Shown: piece by piece, positions 24,046-31,015 of the stretch
Position numbering within the stretch: the first letter of the stretch is position 1
Layout of the letters: each line of letters starts with the position of its first letter
Notes under the pieces: generated by a model
Told to the model about the DNA's origin: nothing
Seen by the model: the letters and a program-made list of their open reading frames with translations, nothing else
Databases searched by the model: none
DNA from: SMWC01 sp963581225
GTDB taxonomy: Bacteria > Pseudomonadota > Gammaproteobacteria > Steroidobacterales > Rariloculaceae
DNA length: 31,015 nucleotides
Direction of reading: 5' to 3'
NCBI GenBank assembly: GCA_963581225.1
Contig: CAUZMW010000020.1
Location: 1 to 31,015 of the forward strand
Translations under genes and position numbers: made by a program

Positions 24046-25945
24046 ACTCTGTATCCTGAAAATAGGTGTCGAGAATCCGCCGCGCCACCGGCGCCGCGGT
24101 CGGGCTGCCACCACCGCGATTCTCGACGACGACAGCAACCGCGATACCCGGTGCTTCGACGGGCGCGAAGGCGATAAACAGGCCATGATCCCTTAGGTTC
24201 TCGGCGATAGTCTCGGCGTCGTATTCCTCGTCCTGCGCAAGCGAAAAGACTTGCGCCGTTCCCGTCTTGCCGGCAACCCGGTAGGCCGTTCCGCTCATCA
24301 CCGTGCGGGCCGAGCCGCCGACTTCCTCAATGACACCGATCATGGCGTCGTGAATACGCTGCCAATATTCATCGTCGATCTCTATTTCCGGCTGAGCTTG
24401 TGGCTCCCGCATCACGACCTGCCCGGTGACACCGTCCTCGGTGCCGATAACCAATCGCGGTTGAAAACGTGTCCCGCGAACCGCCAACGTGGCGGTAGCG
24501 TGAGCCAGCTGCAGCGGAGTGAACAGCGTAAAACCCTGCCCGATACCGGTGATCACCGTCTCTCCCGGGAACCAGACCTGATCCTCGCGTCGAGAGAAGT
24601 TCTGCCGCTTCCAGTCGCGAGACGGGACCACGCCGCGGGTCTCGCCACGAATATCGAGGCCGGTTGCAGCCCCAAAACCGAACGACGATAGAAATTGATT
24701 GATGGCGTCGATCCCCAGCTTGACTGCGAGCTGGTAATAGTAAACATCACAAGATTCCACAATCGCCTGGTGCAGGTCCATGAGACCGTGCCCCTGCCGC
24801 TTCCAATCACGATAACGATGCGAATGTCCCGGCAGCACGAAATATCCCGGGCACATGGCTCGATGATCGGCGTCGACGACGCCATATTTCAAGGCCGCCA
24901 GGCCGAGAAACGGCTTAACGACCGAGCCGGGCGGATAACTTCCGGTAATCGCCCGATTAAACAGCGGCTTGTCCCGATCGGTATTCAGCGACCGGAAGTC
25001 CGCCTGGCTAAGCCCGGTCGAAAAGCGATTGAGATCGAAAGATGGCGCACTGACCAACGCCAGAACGTCACCGGTCGCCGGATCGATTGCAACCGCCGCG
25101 CCGCGCATGCCTTCCATCGCCTCCTCGGCCACCAGCTGCAGGCGAATGTCCAAGGCCAATACCAGGTTGTCCCCAGGAGTCGGCCACCTGGTTTCCAGGC
25201 CGGTCTGGGAATCGCTCTCCTCCGCAGATCCTATGCTGGCAGCCGGATAGAGGAGCACGCGCCCCTGCGCGTTGACGACTTGTTGACGGTAGCCGGCGGC
25301 GCCGTGCAAAACCTGCTCGTAGCTGCGCTCGACACCGGTCTTGCCGATATTGAAGCTACCCGCGTACTCACTGCGCTCGATTCGTTCCAGATCAGCCGGC
25401 GAAATTCGAGCGACATAGCCCAACGCATGAGCTGCCGCCGCCCCGTAAGGATAGTGGCGGACGAGACCTTCCCGAATGTCGACCCCCGGGAAGTGATGAC
25501 GGCGCACGGCGAATCGAGCCGCCTCTTCCTCACTCAGATTACGAAGTATTACGCGCTCGAAGCCGCGATGCGAACGCACGAGTTCCGTGAGATCGGCGCG
25601 CTCGTCAGGATCGACGAGGCCAAGTTTCTCCAAAGCATCCAATGCGTCGTCGAGATCCGCAACTTCTTCCGGGATGACGATTAACTCCCAGGTAGGCAAA
25701 TTCTCGGCCAGGACGACGCCGTTACGATCGAAGATCAAGCCCCGCGTCGGCGGCAAGGCCTCGATACGGAGGCGGTTACCCTGGGACAGATCGGAAAATT
25801 GCTGATGCTCGACGATCTGCAATTGGAATAGCCTGCCAACGAGTACGCTCGTGAGGAGAAAAATTACGACGGCCGCGGCGATCAAACGGGAGAGGAACAG
25901 CCGTTTCTCTTTCCAGTGATCTTTAAACTGGATAGCCTGATTCAT
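24032..25945 (-). CDS. mrdA: Penicillin-binding protein 2 (MrdA), elongation-specific transpeptidase
   Basis: This class B PBP of 637 residues has an N-terminal transmembrane anchor (about 20-38). A pedestal/dimerisation region with LPPTRGLIFDRNGVVLAENLP follows, then a transpeptidase domain with S341-VVK (K344), S398-CD and K560-TG motifs. It cross-links peptidoglycan of the lateral wall with RodA and MreBCD at the inner membrane. The SxD variant of the second motif is normal for PBP2. It starts 1 nt after the mreD stop and overlaps rodA by 14 nt, so all are translated from one message. Confidence 0.95.
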   Translation of the reverse strand: MNQAIQFKDHWKEKRLFLSRLIAAAVVIFLLTSVLVGRLFQLQIVEHQQFSDLSQGNRLRIEALPPTRGLIFDRNGVVLAENLPTWELIVIPEEVADLDDALDALEKLGLVDPDERADLTELVRSHRGFERVILRNLSEEEAARFAVRRHHFPGVDIREGLVRHYPYGAAAAHALGYVARISPADLERIERSEYAGSFNIGKTGVERSYEQVLHGAAGYRQQVVNAQGRVLLYPAASIGSAEESDSQTGLETRWPTPGDNLVLALDIRLQLVAEEAMEGMRGAAVAIDPATGDVLALVSAPSFDLNRFSTGLSQADFRSLNTDRDKPLFNRAITGSYPPGSVVKPFLGLAALKYGVVDADHRAMCPGYFVLPGHSHRYRDWKRQGHGLMDLHQAIVESCDVYYYQLAVKLGIDAINQFLSSFGFGAATGLDIRGETRGVVPSRDWKRQNFSRREDQVWFPGETVITGIGQGFTLFTPLQLAHATATLAVRGTRFQPRLVIGTEDGVTGQVVMREPQAQPEIEIDDEYWQRIHDAMIGVIEEVGGSARTVMSGTAYRVAGKTGTAQVFSLAQDEEYDAETIAENLRDHGLFIAFAPVEAPGIAVAVVVENRGGGSPTAAPVARRILDTYFQDTEYVDR

Positions 25946-25946
25946 A

Positions 25947-26435
25947 CTAAATCCGAGTCTGCGTGTCGTGTCTCACGCTGGCCAGATAACCGAGAACCAA
26001 AGGCCAGACCAACGCGCCGCTGACGACCGGCGCCCAACGCTCAATTATCGGCACGCTTCGACCGGCGACGCCATCAATCCAAAAGAGTACGAACTCATAG
26101 ATCGCGAGCAGCAGAAATACCGTCATACTCAGTTGCCAGATGGGAAATACTCGAATTCGCAGATGAAATCGGACACTCAGATAGACGACCGTGATCATCG
26201 CGAGCGCATGCTGCCCGAGCAACGCCCCCGACAGCGTATCGAGGGCCAATCCCATCGCGAATGCGGTGAGCAGACCAACACGCTCAGGGGCCATCAGGGC
26301 CCAGAAGATCAGTACGAGCGGAACCCAGTCTGGCCGATAGGGCGCGACTGCGGCGGGCAGCGGCACGATCGCCAGCGCCAATGCCGCGACTAGCGATATC
26401 AGCAACAAGTGTCGGTTGCCAGCCTCCCTCGACAC
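25947..26435 (-). CDS. mreD: Rod shape-determining membrane protein MreD
   Basis: This is a small hydrophobic protein of 162 residues with several transmembrane segments (LLISLVAALALAIVPLP, WVPLVLIFWALM and GAL(L)GQHALAMITVVYLSVRF). The WIDGVAGRSVP motif is typical of proteobacterial MreD. It joins MreC to the cytoskeletal elongasome. The start is GTG at 26435, which shares one base with the TAG stop of mreC (TAGTG), indicating tight coupling. Confidence 0.9.
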   Translation of the reverse strand: MSREAGNRHLLLISLVAALALAIVPLPAAVAPYRPDWVPLVLIFWALMAPERVGLLTAFAMGLALDTLSGALLGQHALAMITVVYLSVRFHLRIRVFPIWQLSMTVFLLLAIYEFVLFWIDGVAGRSVPIIERWAPVVSGALVWPLVLGYLASVRHDTQTRI

Positions 26436-27322
26436 TACGGTGCCTCCGCGACGCTTGTGGCACCACGAACTTCGGCCGCATCGTCCGCCGTCCAGACGAG
26501 CAGCACTTCCCTGTCGCGATCCAACTGTGCCGCAGGTACGGCGATCACCTCGGCGAATGACTGACCGGGTCGGCGGTGAACCTCGAGCACGCGTCCGACA
26601 GGATAACCGGATGGGAAGATCCCGCCGAGACCCGAGGACATCAATAAATCGCCGGGCTCGATATCGGCGTTATTCGTCAGATAAGGCAACCTCAGTCTTG
26701 AGCTATCGCCCGTACCAACGACGATCGTTCGCAATCCGTTTCTATTGATCGCAACCGGCAGCGCATGATCGGCATCGCTGATCAGGACCACCTCGGAAGT
26801 CATAAATCCCACACTGACGATCTGACCGACGACTCCTTCGGCGTCGAGTAGTGCCTGGCCGATGTATACGCCGTCGTTCAGACCATGATTGATCGTAAAA
26901 CGCTGTCGGTAGGGATCCAGATCCACTGCGAGTATTTCAACACCCAAAACACGATCCGAGACGCGGGCGCTGGAATCGAGCATGGCACGCAAACGGTCGT
27001 TCTCGGCTTCGAGTGCCGCGAGTCTTTGCAAACGCACGTCGACGGCAAGCCGCTCGCTTCTGAGCTGTGAATTTTCCTCCAGTAACGCGCTCTGATCAGT
27101 AAGCGCGCGGCTCACCAACCGCCATCCGGCGAACGGCAGATCGACGCCCACCTGGATCGGGTAAACGACGAGGGAGAAAACCTGACGAATTCGAGAGAGA
27201 TGCTCTTCCCGATGATCCAGTAACATCAACAAGGCGCTGACGATCGAGATCAGGAGAAAACGAAGCCCGAGAGGTACATTCCCCCGCCCCATGAGTTTGA
27301 CGTTTCCTCCAACAGCATTCAT
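26435..27322 (-). CDS. mreC: Cell shape-determining protein MreC
   Basis: This 295-residue protein has an N-terminal membrane helix (LRFLLISIVSALLMLLDH), a coiled coil (about 75-115, LLEENSQLRSERLAVDVRLQRL) and the periplasmic beta domain with DRVLGVEILAVDLDPYRQRFTINHG, GLNDGVYIGQALLDAEGVVGQ and DLLMSSGLGGIFPSGYPVGRV. MreC links MreB to PBP2 in the periplasm. Two starts are possible, the ATG at 27322 and the ATG at 27292 (MGRGNVPLG); neither has an ideal ribosome-binding site. There are 45 nt from the mreB stop. Confidence 0.93.
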   Translation of the reverse strand: MNAVGGNVKLMGRGNVPLGLRFLLISIVSALLMLLDHREEHLSRIRQVFSLVVYPIQVGVDLPFAGWRLVSRALTDQSALLEENSQLRSERLAVDVRLQRLAALEAENDRLRAMLDSSARVSDRVLGVEILAVDLDPYRQRFTINHGLNDGVYIGQALLDAEGVVGQIVSVGFMTSEVVLISDADHALPVAINRNGLRTIVVGTGDSSRLRLPYLTNNADIEPGDLLMSSGLGGIFPSGYPVGRVLEVHRRPGQSFAEVIAVPAAQLDRDREVLLVWTADDAAEVRGATSVAEAP

Positions 27323-27367
27323 GGCCTACGCCACTCCCGCTAACTGTCTGCGCCGACCGAGAGTGAA

Positions 27368-28411
27368 TTACTCCACCACAAAAGTAGACGGACCGTACTC
27401 GTCCAGTAACTCCAGAATCCGGCCGCCACCCCTGGCCACACAGGTCAGGGGTTCGTCGGCGACGATTACCGGCAGGCCGGTCTCCTCGGTCAGTAATTTA
27501 TCCAAGTCGATTAATAACGCGCCACCACCTGTCAGTACGAGGCCGCGCTCCGCCACGTCGGCACCCAACTCGGGCGGCGTCTGCTCGAGAGCAGCCTTGA
27601 CTGCTCCTACGATACCTTGCAGCGGTTCCTGGAGCGCTTCGAGAATCTCATTGCTATTCAGAGTGAAGCTACGCGGTACGCCTTCCGACAGATTACGCCC
27701 TTTGACGGAGATCTCTTTCACCGCCTGTCCGGGGTAGGCCGAACCCACCTCCGTTTTGATACGCTCCGCCGTTGCCTCGCCGATGAGAATACCGTAATTA
27801 CGGCGAACATACTTCGTGATTGCCTCGTCGAACCGGTCACCACCGATCCTGACCGACGCCGCGTAAACGATGCCATTGAGGGAGATGACGGCGACCTCTG
27901 ACGTACCGCCGCCGACATCCAGAACCATCGAGCCCCGCGCCTCGTGCACCGGCAGACCGGCGCCGATGGCAGCCGCCATTGGTTCTTCCACGAGGTAAAC
28001 CTTGCGCGCACCGGCGCCTTCGGCTGACTCTCTTATCGCACGACGTTCGACCTGAGTGGAACCATACGGCACGCAGATCAAGACTCGTGGGCTGGGTCGA
28101 AAATAGCGTGAGCCGTGAGCCTTCTTGATGAAATACTGCAACATCTTTTCCGTCACGCTGAAGTCAGCGATAACGCCGTCTTTCAGCGGCCTGATCGCCG
28201 TGATGTTGCCCGGCGTACGTCCCAGCATGTTCTTGGCGTCGACGCCGACCGCCTCCAATACCTTGCCGCCGCGGCCGGGATCCTCGCGAATCGCGACGAC
28301 GGAGGGTTCGTTGAGGACTATTCCGCGCGTACGGACATAGATCAGGGTATTCGCAGTACCCAAATCGATGGAGAGATCATTGGAAAAATATCCGAGAAAG
28401 CTCTTTAACAT
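27368..28411 (-). CDS. mreB: Actin-like cell shape protein MreB
   Basis: This 347-residue bacterial actin is highly conserved. The phosphate-1 motif is SIDLGTANTLIYV, the second is MVLDVGGGTSEVAVIS, and ALLIDLDKLL and LTGGGALL form the adenosine site. It polymerises in the cytoplasm beneath the membrane and positions the elongasome. It is the first gene of the minus-strand shape operon. The ATG has TTGAGG 4-5 nt upstream, inside a small palindrome. Confidence 0.97.
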   Translation of the reverse strand: MLKSFLGYFSNDLSIDLGTANTLIYVRTRGIVLNEPSVVAIREDPGRGGKVLEAVGVDAKNMLGRTPGNITAIRPLKDGVIADFSVTEKMLQYFIKKAHGSRYFRPSPRVLICVPYGSTQVERRAIRESAEGAGARKVYLVEEPMAAAIGAGLPVHEARGSMVLDVGGGTSEVAVISLNGIVYAASVRIGGDRFDEAITKYVRRNYGILIGEATAERIKTEVGSAYPGQAVKEISVKGRNLSEGVPRSFTLNSNEILEALQEPLQGIVGAVKAALEQTPPELGADVAERGLVLTGGGALLIDLDKLLTEETGLPVIVADEPLTCVARGGGRILELLDEYGPSTFVVE

Positions 28412-28413
28412 TA

Positions 28414-28427
28414 GGCCTCAAGGCCTC
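28414..28427 (-). repeat. Small palindrome over the mreB ribosome-binding site
   Basis: The minus strand reads AGGCC-TTGA-GGCCT just before the mreB ATG; the GAGG of the ribosome-binding site falls within it. A 5-bp stem-loop of this kind could mask the site in the mRNA. The stem is short, so this is only a possibility. Confidence 0.35.
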
Positions 28428-28456
28428 TATCTAAAACTAATTGCGCACTTTAACAA
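28428..28456 (-). promoter_or_regulatory. Possible sigma70 promoter for mreB
   Basis: On the minus strand TTGTTA (28456-28451) and TAGATA (28433-28428) are 17 nt apart. The -10 is poor. It lies 17 nt before the ATG, which would make a very short leader. Confidence 0.25.
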
Positions 28457-28461
28457 CGGGT

Positions 28462-28489
28462 AGGACAATGGGCAAGCGAGGTGTATAGT
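28462..28489 (+). promoter_or_regulatory. Possible sigma70 promoter for gatCAB
   Basis: AGGACA (28462-28467, 4 of 6 matches) and TATAGT (28484-28489, 5 of 6) are separated by 16 nt, 30 nt before the gatC start. It overlaps the region that should drive mreB in the other direction. Confidence 0.35.
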
Positions 28490-28519
28490 TAGGCGCCTTT
28501 CTTTCCCGAAACGTGAACC

Positions 28520-28807
28520 GTGTCACTCAACCGAGAAGACGTCGAGAAGCTCTGCTTACTGGCCCGCATTGAGATCACGACCGAAGAGATCGCCGATGTC
28601 CAGGCGAAACTCTCGGATATCGTCAAGCTTGTCGACCAACTTCAGGCGGTGGACACATCGGACGTCATACCGATGGCGCACCCGCTCGATCGAGCACAGA
28701 GGCTACGACCGGATGAAGTGACGGAAATCGACGAACGCGAGCGATTTCAGCGCAATGCGCCGCTCGTCGACAAGGCTCTGTATCTCGTTCCAAAGGTTAT
28801 CGAGTAA
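28520..28807 (+). CDS. gatC: Asp-tRNA(Asn)/Glu-tRNA(Gln) amidotransferase subunit C
   Basis: This 95-residue protein has the GatC pattern: MSLNREDVEKLCLLARIEIT, then KLSDIVKLVDQLQAVDTSDVIPMAHPLD, and the C-terminal FQRNAPLVDKALYLVPKVIE. GatC wraps around GatA and stabilises the GatCAB complex. The start is a GTG at 28520; no strong ribosome-binding site is visible. It is the first gene of the gatCAB operon. Confidence 0.95.
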   Translation: MSLNREDVEKLCLLARIEITTEEIADVQAKLSDIVKLVDQLQAVDTSDVIPMAHPLDRAQRLRPDEVTEIDERERFQRNAPLVDKALYLVPKVIE

Positions 28808-28863
28808 TAATAAAGGAGTCGACTGCCGCAACTGGCGCAGCCCAATGCTGATGTTGAGGTGAG

Positions 28864-30330
28864 ATGGCGCTAGCGATGCACAACAAAACACTCGCACAAT
28901 TGGCTGACGATCTTGCGGCAAGGCGCGTCTCTGCAACGGAGCTTACCGACCATTACCTGAAGCGCATCGAGCGGCTCGACCCGCAACTAAACGCCTTCGT
29001 GACCGTCACCCGCGATGAGGCGATGGCACAGGCGAAGGCAGCAGATAAACGTCTTGCAGCAGGTGACGCCACACCGCTAACCGGTATCCCAATCGCGCAT
29101 AAGGATCTCTTCTGCACGCAGGGCGTGAAGACCTCCTGTGGTTCCAAAATCCTGGACAATTTCATCTCACCGTATGACGCAACGGTCGTATCGCGGCTAA
29201 AGGAAGCTGGCGCCGTCATGCTCGGGAAGACCAATATGGACGAGTTCGCGATGGGATCATCCAGCGAGGCGAGCTACTACGGGCCGGTGCACAATCCATG
29301 GGACCACGAACGTGTACCGGGCGGGTCCTCCGGCGGCTCGGCCGCCGCTGTAGCAGCCGGATTGATCTGTGGCGCCACGGGCACCGATACCGGCGGCTCT
29401 ATTCGTCAGCCGGCGGCGCTATCCGGAATCACCGGATTTAAACCGACCTACGGAAGAGTATCCCGCTATGGCATGGTGGCTTTTGCGTCGAGTCTGGATC
29501 AGGCTGGCACGCTGACACGAACAGCCGAAGATGGCGCGCTCATGATGCAGGTGATGGCCGGCTTCGACGAACGCGACTCAACCGCATTGCCCGATCCGGT
29601 ACCGGCATTCTCCGCCACGATGCGAACGCCCTGGGAGGCGATAACGATCGGCGTACCGGAGAATTTCTTCGACGACGGCCTCGACGAAGACAGCGCGCTG
29701 GCAATCCGCGATGCGATAGGAGTCTTCGAAACGCTGGGCGCGACGATCAAGGAGATCCATCTCGACCACATTCATTTATCGGTGCCGGCCTACTATGTGG
29801 TGGCGCCGGCCGAAGCTTCGTCGAATCTCTCTCGCTTCGACGGCGTGCGCTTTGGGCATCGCGCCGAAGAAACAGACGATCTGACAAAGTTCTATATGCG
29901 CACGCGCGGCGAGGGCTTCGGCCCGGAGGTCAAGCGTCGGATACTGACCGGAACCTATGTGCTGTCTGCGGGTTACTACGATGCCTACTATCTTCAGGCG
30001 CAGAAGGTTAGGCAGTTGATCAGCGACGACTTCGCCCGCGCATTTGCCGATGTCGATATCCTGGTAGGACCTACATCGCCGACCCCGGCATTCGGTATCG
30101 GTCAGAAAATGGATGATCCGATCCAAATGTATCTGAATGATATCTACACCATCGGTGCCAATCTCGCCGGGCTACCGGCGCTCTCGATGCCGTGCGGATT
30201 CTCCTCAGGCCTTCCCGTCGGCGTGCAGCTCATCGGCCCACACTTAAGTGAAGCCGAACTGTTCAAGGTTGCCCATTACTTCCAACAGGAAACCGACTGG
30301 CACACCCGAGTGCCCGACGGTTACGCATAG
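28864..30330 (+). CDS. gatA: Asp-tRNA(Asn)/Glu-tRNA(Gln) amidotransferase subunit A
   Basis: This 488-residue amidase releases ammonia from glutamine for the GatCAB complex. The amidase-signature triad is complete: K80 in AHKD, cis-Ser S155 in PGGSSGGSAAAVAAG and nucleophile S179 in GTDTGGSIRQPA. The later region DILVGPTSPTPAFGIG and the end ALSMPCGFSSGLPVGVQLIGPH are typical. GAGG precedes the ATG at 28864 by 4 nt; an ATG four codons later is also possible. It follows gatC by 56 nt. Confidence 0.97.
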   Translation: MALAMHNKTLAQLADDLAARRVSATELTDHYLKRIERLDPQLNAFVTVTRDEAMAQAKAADKRLAAGDATPLTGIPIAHKDLFCTQGVKTSCGSKILDNFISPYDATVVSRLKEAGAVMLGKTNMDEFAMGSSSEASYYGPVHNPWDHERVPGGSSGGSAAAVAAGLICGATGTDTGGSIRQPAALSGITGFKPTYGRVSRYGMVAFASSLDQAGTLTRTAEDGALMMQVMAGFDERDSTALPDPVPAFSATMRTPWEAITIGVPENFFDDGLDEDSALAIRDAIGVFETLGATIKEIHLDHIHLSVPAYYVVAPAEASSNLSRFDGVRFGHRAEETDDLTKFYMRTRGEGFGPEVKRRILTGTYVLSAGYYDAYYLQAQKVRQLISDDFARAFADVDILVGPTSPTPAFGIGQKMDDPIQMYLNDIYTIGANLAGLPALSMPCGFSSGLPVGVQLIGPHLSEAELFKVAHYFQQETDWHTRVPDGYA

Positions 30331-30338
30331 GCCCGCAG

Positions 30339-31015
30339 ATGAAATGGGAAGTCGTCATCGGCCTGGAGATTCACACGCAGCTCGCGACCGCCAGCAAGAT
30401 ATTCTCCGGCGCGTCTACAACCTACGGCGCGCCACCGAACTCCCAGGCCTGTCTAGTGGATCTGGGCTATCCCGGCATCTTGCCGGTATTGAACGAGCAG
30501 GCCGTTCGGATGGCGATCAAGTTCGGGCTCGCCACCGGCTGCGAGATATCGCGACGCTCGATCTTCGCGCGGAAGAACTATTTCTATCCCGATTTACCCA
30601 AGGGTTACCAAATATCCCAGTATGAGATGCCGATCGTTTATGGCGGGCACATCGATATTGTTCTAAACGATGGCGCGGTCAAGACGATAGATATCACTCG
30701 TGCCCACCTGGAGGAAGACGCCGGCAAATCGCTGCACGAGAATTTTCTCGATGTCAGCGGTATTGACCTGAACCGAGCGGGCACACCACTACTGGAAATC
30801 GTCTCGGAGCCGGATATGCGCTCTGCGGAGGAAGCCGGTATCTACATGCGCAAGATTCATACGCTGGTGCGCTACCTCGGTATATCCGACGGTAATATGC
30901 AGGAAGGATCATTTCGCTGTGATGCCAATGTCTCCGTCAGGCCCGAGGGTGAAACGAAGCTCGGTACTCGAGCAGAGCTAAAAAACCTGAACTCGTTCCG
31001 TTTCGTAGAAAGAGC
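30339..31015 (+). CDS. gatB: Asp-tRNA(Asn)/Glu-tRNA(Gln) amidotransferase subunit B, partial
   Basis: The first 225 codons are present; the 3' end is beyond the window. The sequence begins MKWEVVIGLEIHTQLATASKIFSG and continues with the usual segments DLGYPGILPVLNEQAVRMAIKFG, RKNYFYPDLPKGYQISQYE, HLEEDAGKSLHE and NRAGTPLLEIVSEPD. GatB binds the misacylated tRNA and activates its Glu or Asp for amidation. It starts 8 nt after gatA, and the complex is encoded in the order C-A-B. Confidence 0.97.
   Translation, partial: MKWEVVIGLEIHTQLATASKIFSGASTTYGAPPNSQACLVDLGYPGILPVLNEQAVRMAIKFGLATGCEISRRSIFARKNYFYPDLPKGYQISQYEMPIVYGGHIDIVLNDGAVKTIDITRAHLEEDAGKSLHENFLDVSGIDLNRAGTPLLEIVSEPDMRSAEEAGIYMRKIHTLVRYLGISDGNMQEGSFRCDANVSVRPEGETKLGTRAELKNLNSFRFVER

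Noticed and set aside
24695..25684. Plus-strand open frame of 329 codons opposite mrdA
   Set aside because: mrdA has complete PBP motifs on the other strand; this frame shows no recognisable domain or ribosome-binding site.
1..31015. CRISPR array, insertion sequence with transposase, or riboswitch
   Set aside because: No regularly spaced repeats, no transposase or integrase motif, and no recognisable riboswitch leader were seen.

Overview
The window looks like a chromosomal segment of a free-living, probably marine, gammaproteobacterium. GC content is moderately high. The right half has the classic gammaproteobacterial cell-shape and septum block mreB-mreC-mreD-mrdA-rodA-mltB-rlpA-dacA-ybeD-lipB, divergent from gatC-gatA-gatB. 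The left half is rich in exported redox proteins, with a TonB-receptor relic and VCBS-type protein remains, as is common in Woeseia- or Steroidobacter-like marine lineages. That lineage guess is an inference; no rRNA or other taxonomic marker is present.

Left region (1-8.1 kb): the end of an FAD-linked oxidase gene is followed, convergently, by an exported NAD(P)-binding reductase-like gene. Next comes a plus-strand cassette of two tandem paralogous genes, each encoding a mono-heme cytochrome c fused to a beta-propeller. After them lie a Sco-type copper chaperone/thiol protein, a CcdA/DsbD-like membrane protein with an added extracytoplasmic domain, and a third, heme-less propeller protein. 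A terminator separates the cytochrome pair from the Sco-led genes. I find no established name for the cytochrome-propeller family, and this cassette is the best candidate here for an undescribed periplasmic redox system.

Middle region (8.07-14.95 kb): a perfect 43-bp inverted-repeat element sits directly on the stop codon of the last propeller gene. It is followed by a UUCG-loop terminator serving a decayed, internally deleted TonB-dependent receptor. Then come a PQQ-dependent quinohemoprotein dehydrogenase, a convergent frameshifted small cytochrome c gene, a PafA-like phosphatase, an exported metallo-beta-lactamase-fold hydrolase, a VCBS/FG-GAP gene remnant and tRNA-Arg(ACG). Three decayed genes plus the palindromic element suggest a plastic accessory region ending near the tRNA.

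Right region (15-31 kb): a class IV aminotransferase and a ManA-like sugar isomerase, apparently with a TTG start, lie on the minus strand. They are followed by a coiled-coil gene broken by three in-frame stops (TAA, TGA, TAG), each one C-to-T step from a sense codon. Beyond it is the tightly packed minus-strand operon for elongation and peptidoglycan maturation (MreBCD, PBP2, RodA, MltB, RlpA, DacA) running into YbeD and LipB. Divergent from mreB, gatCAB encodes the amidotransferase that makes Gln-tRNA and/or Asn-tRNA; gatB runs off the window.
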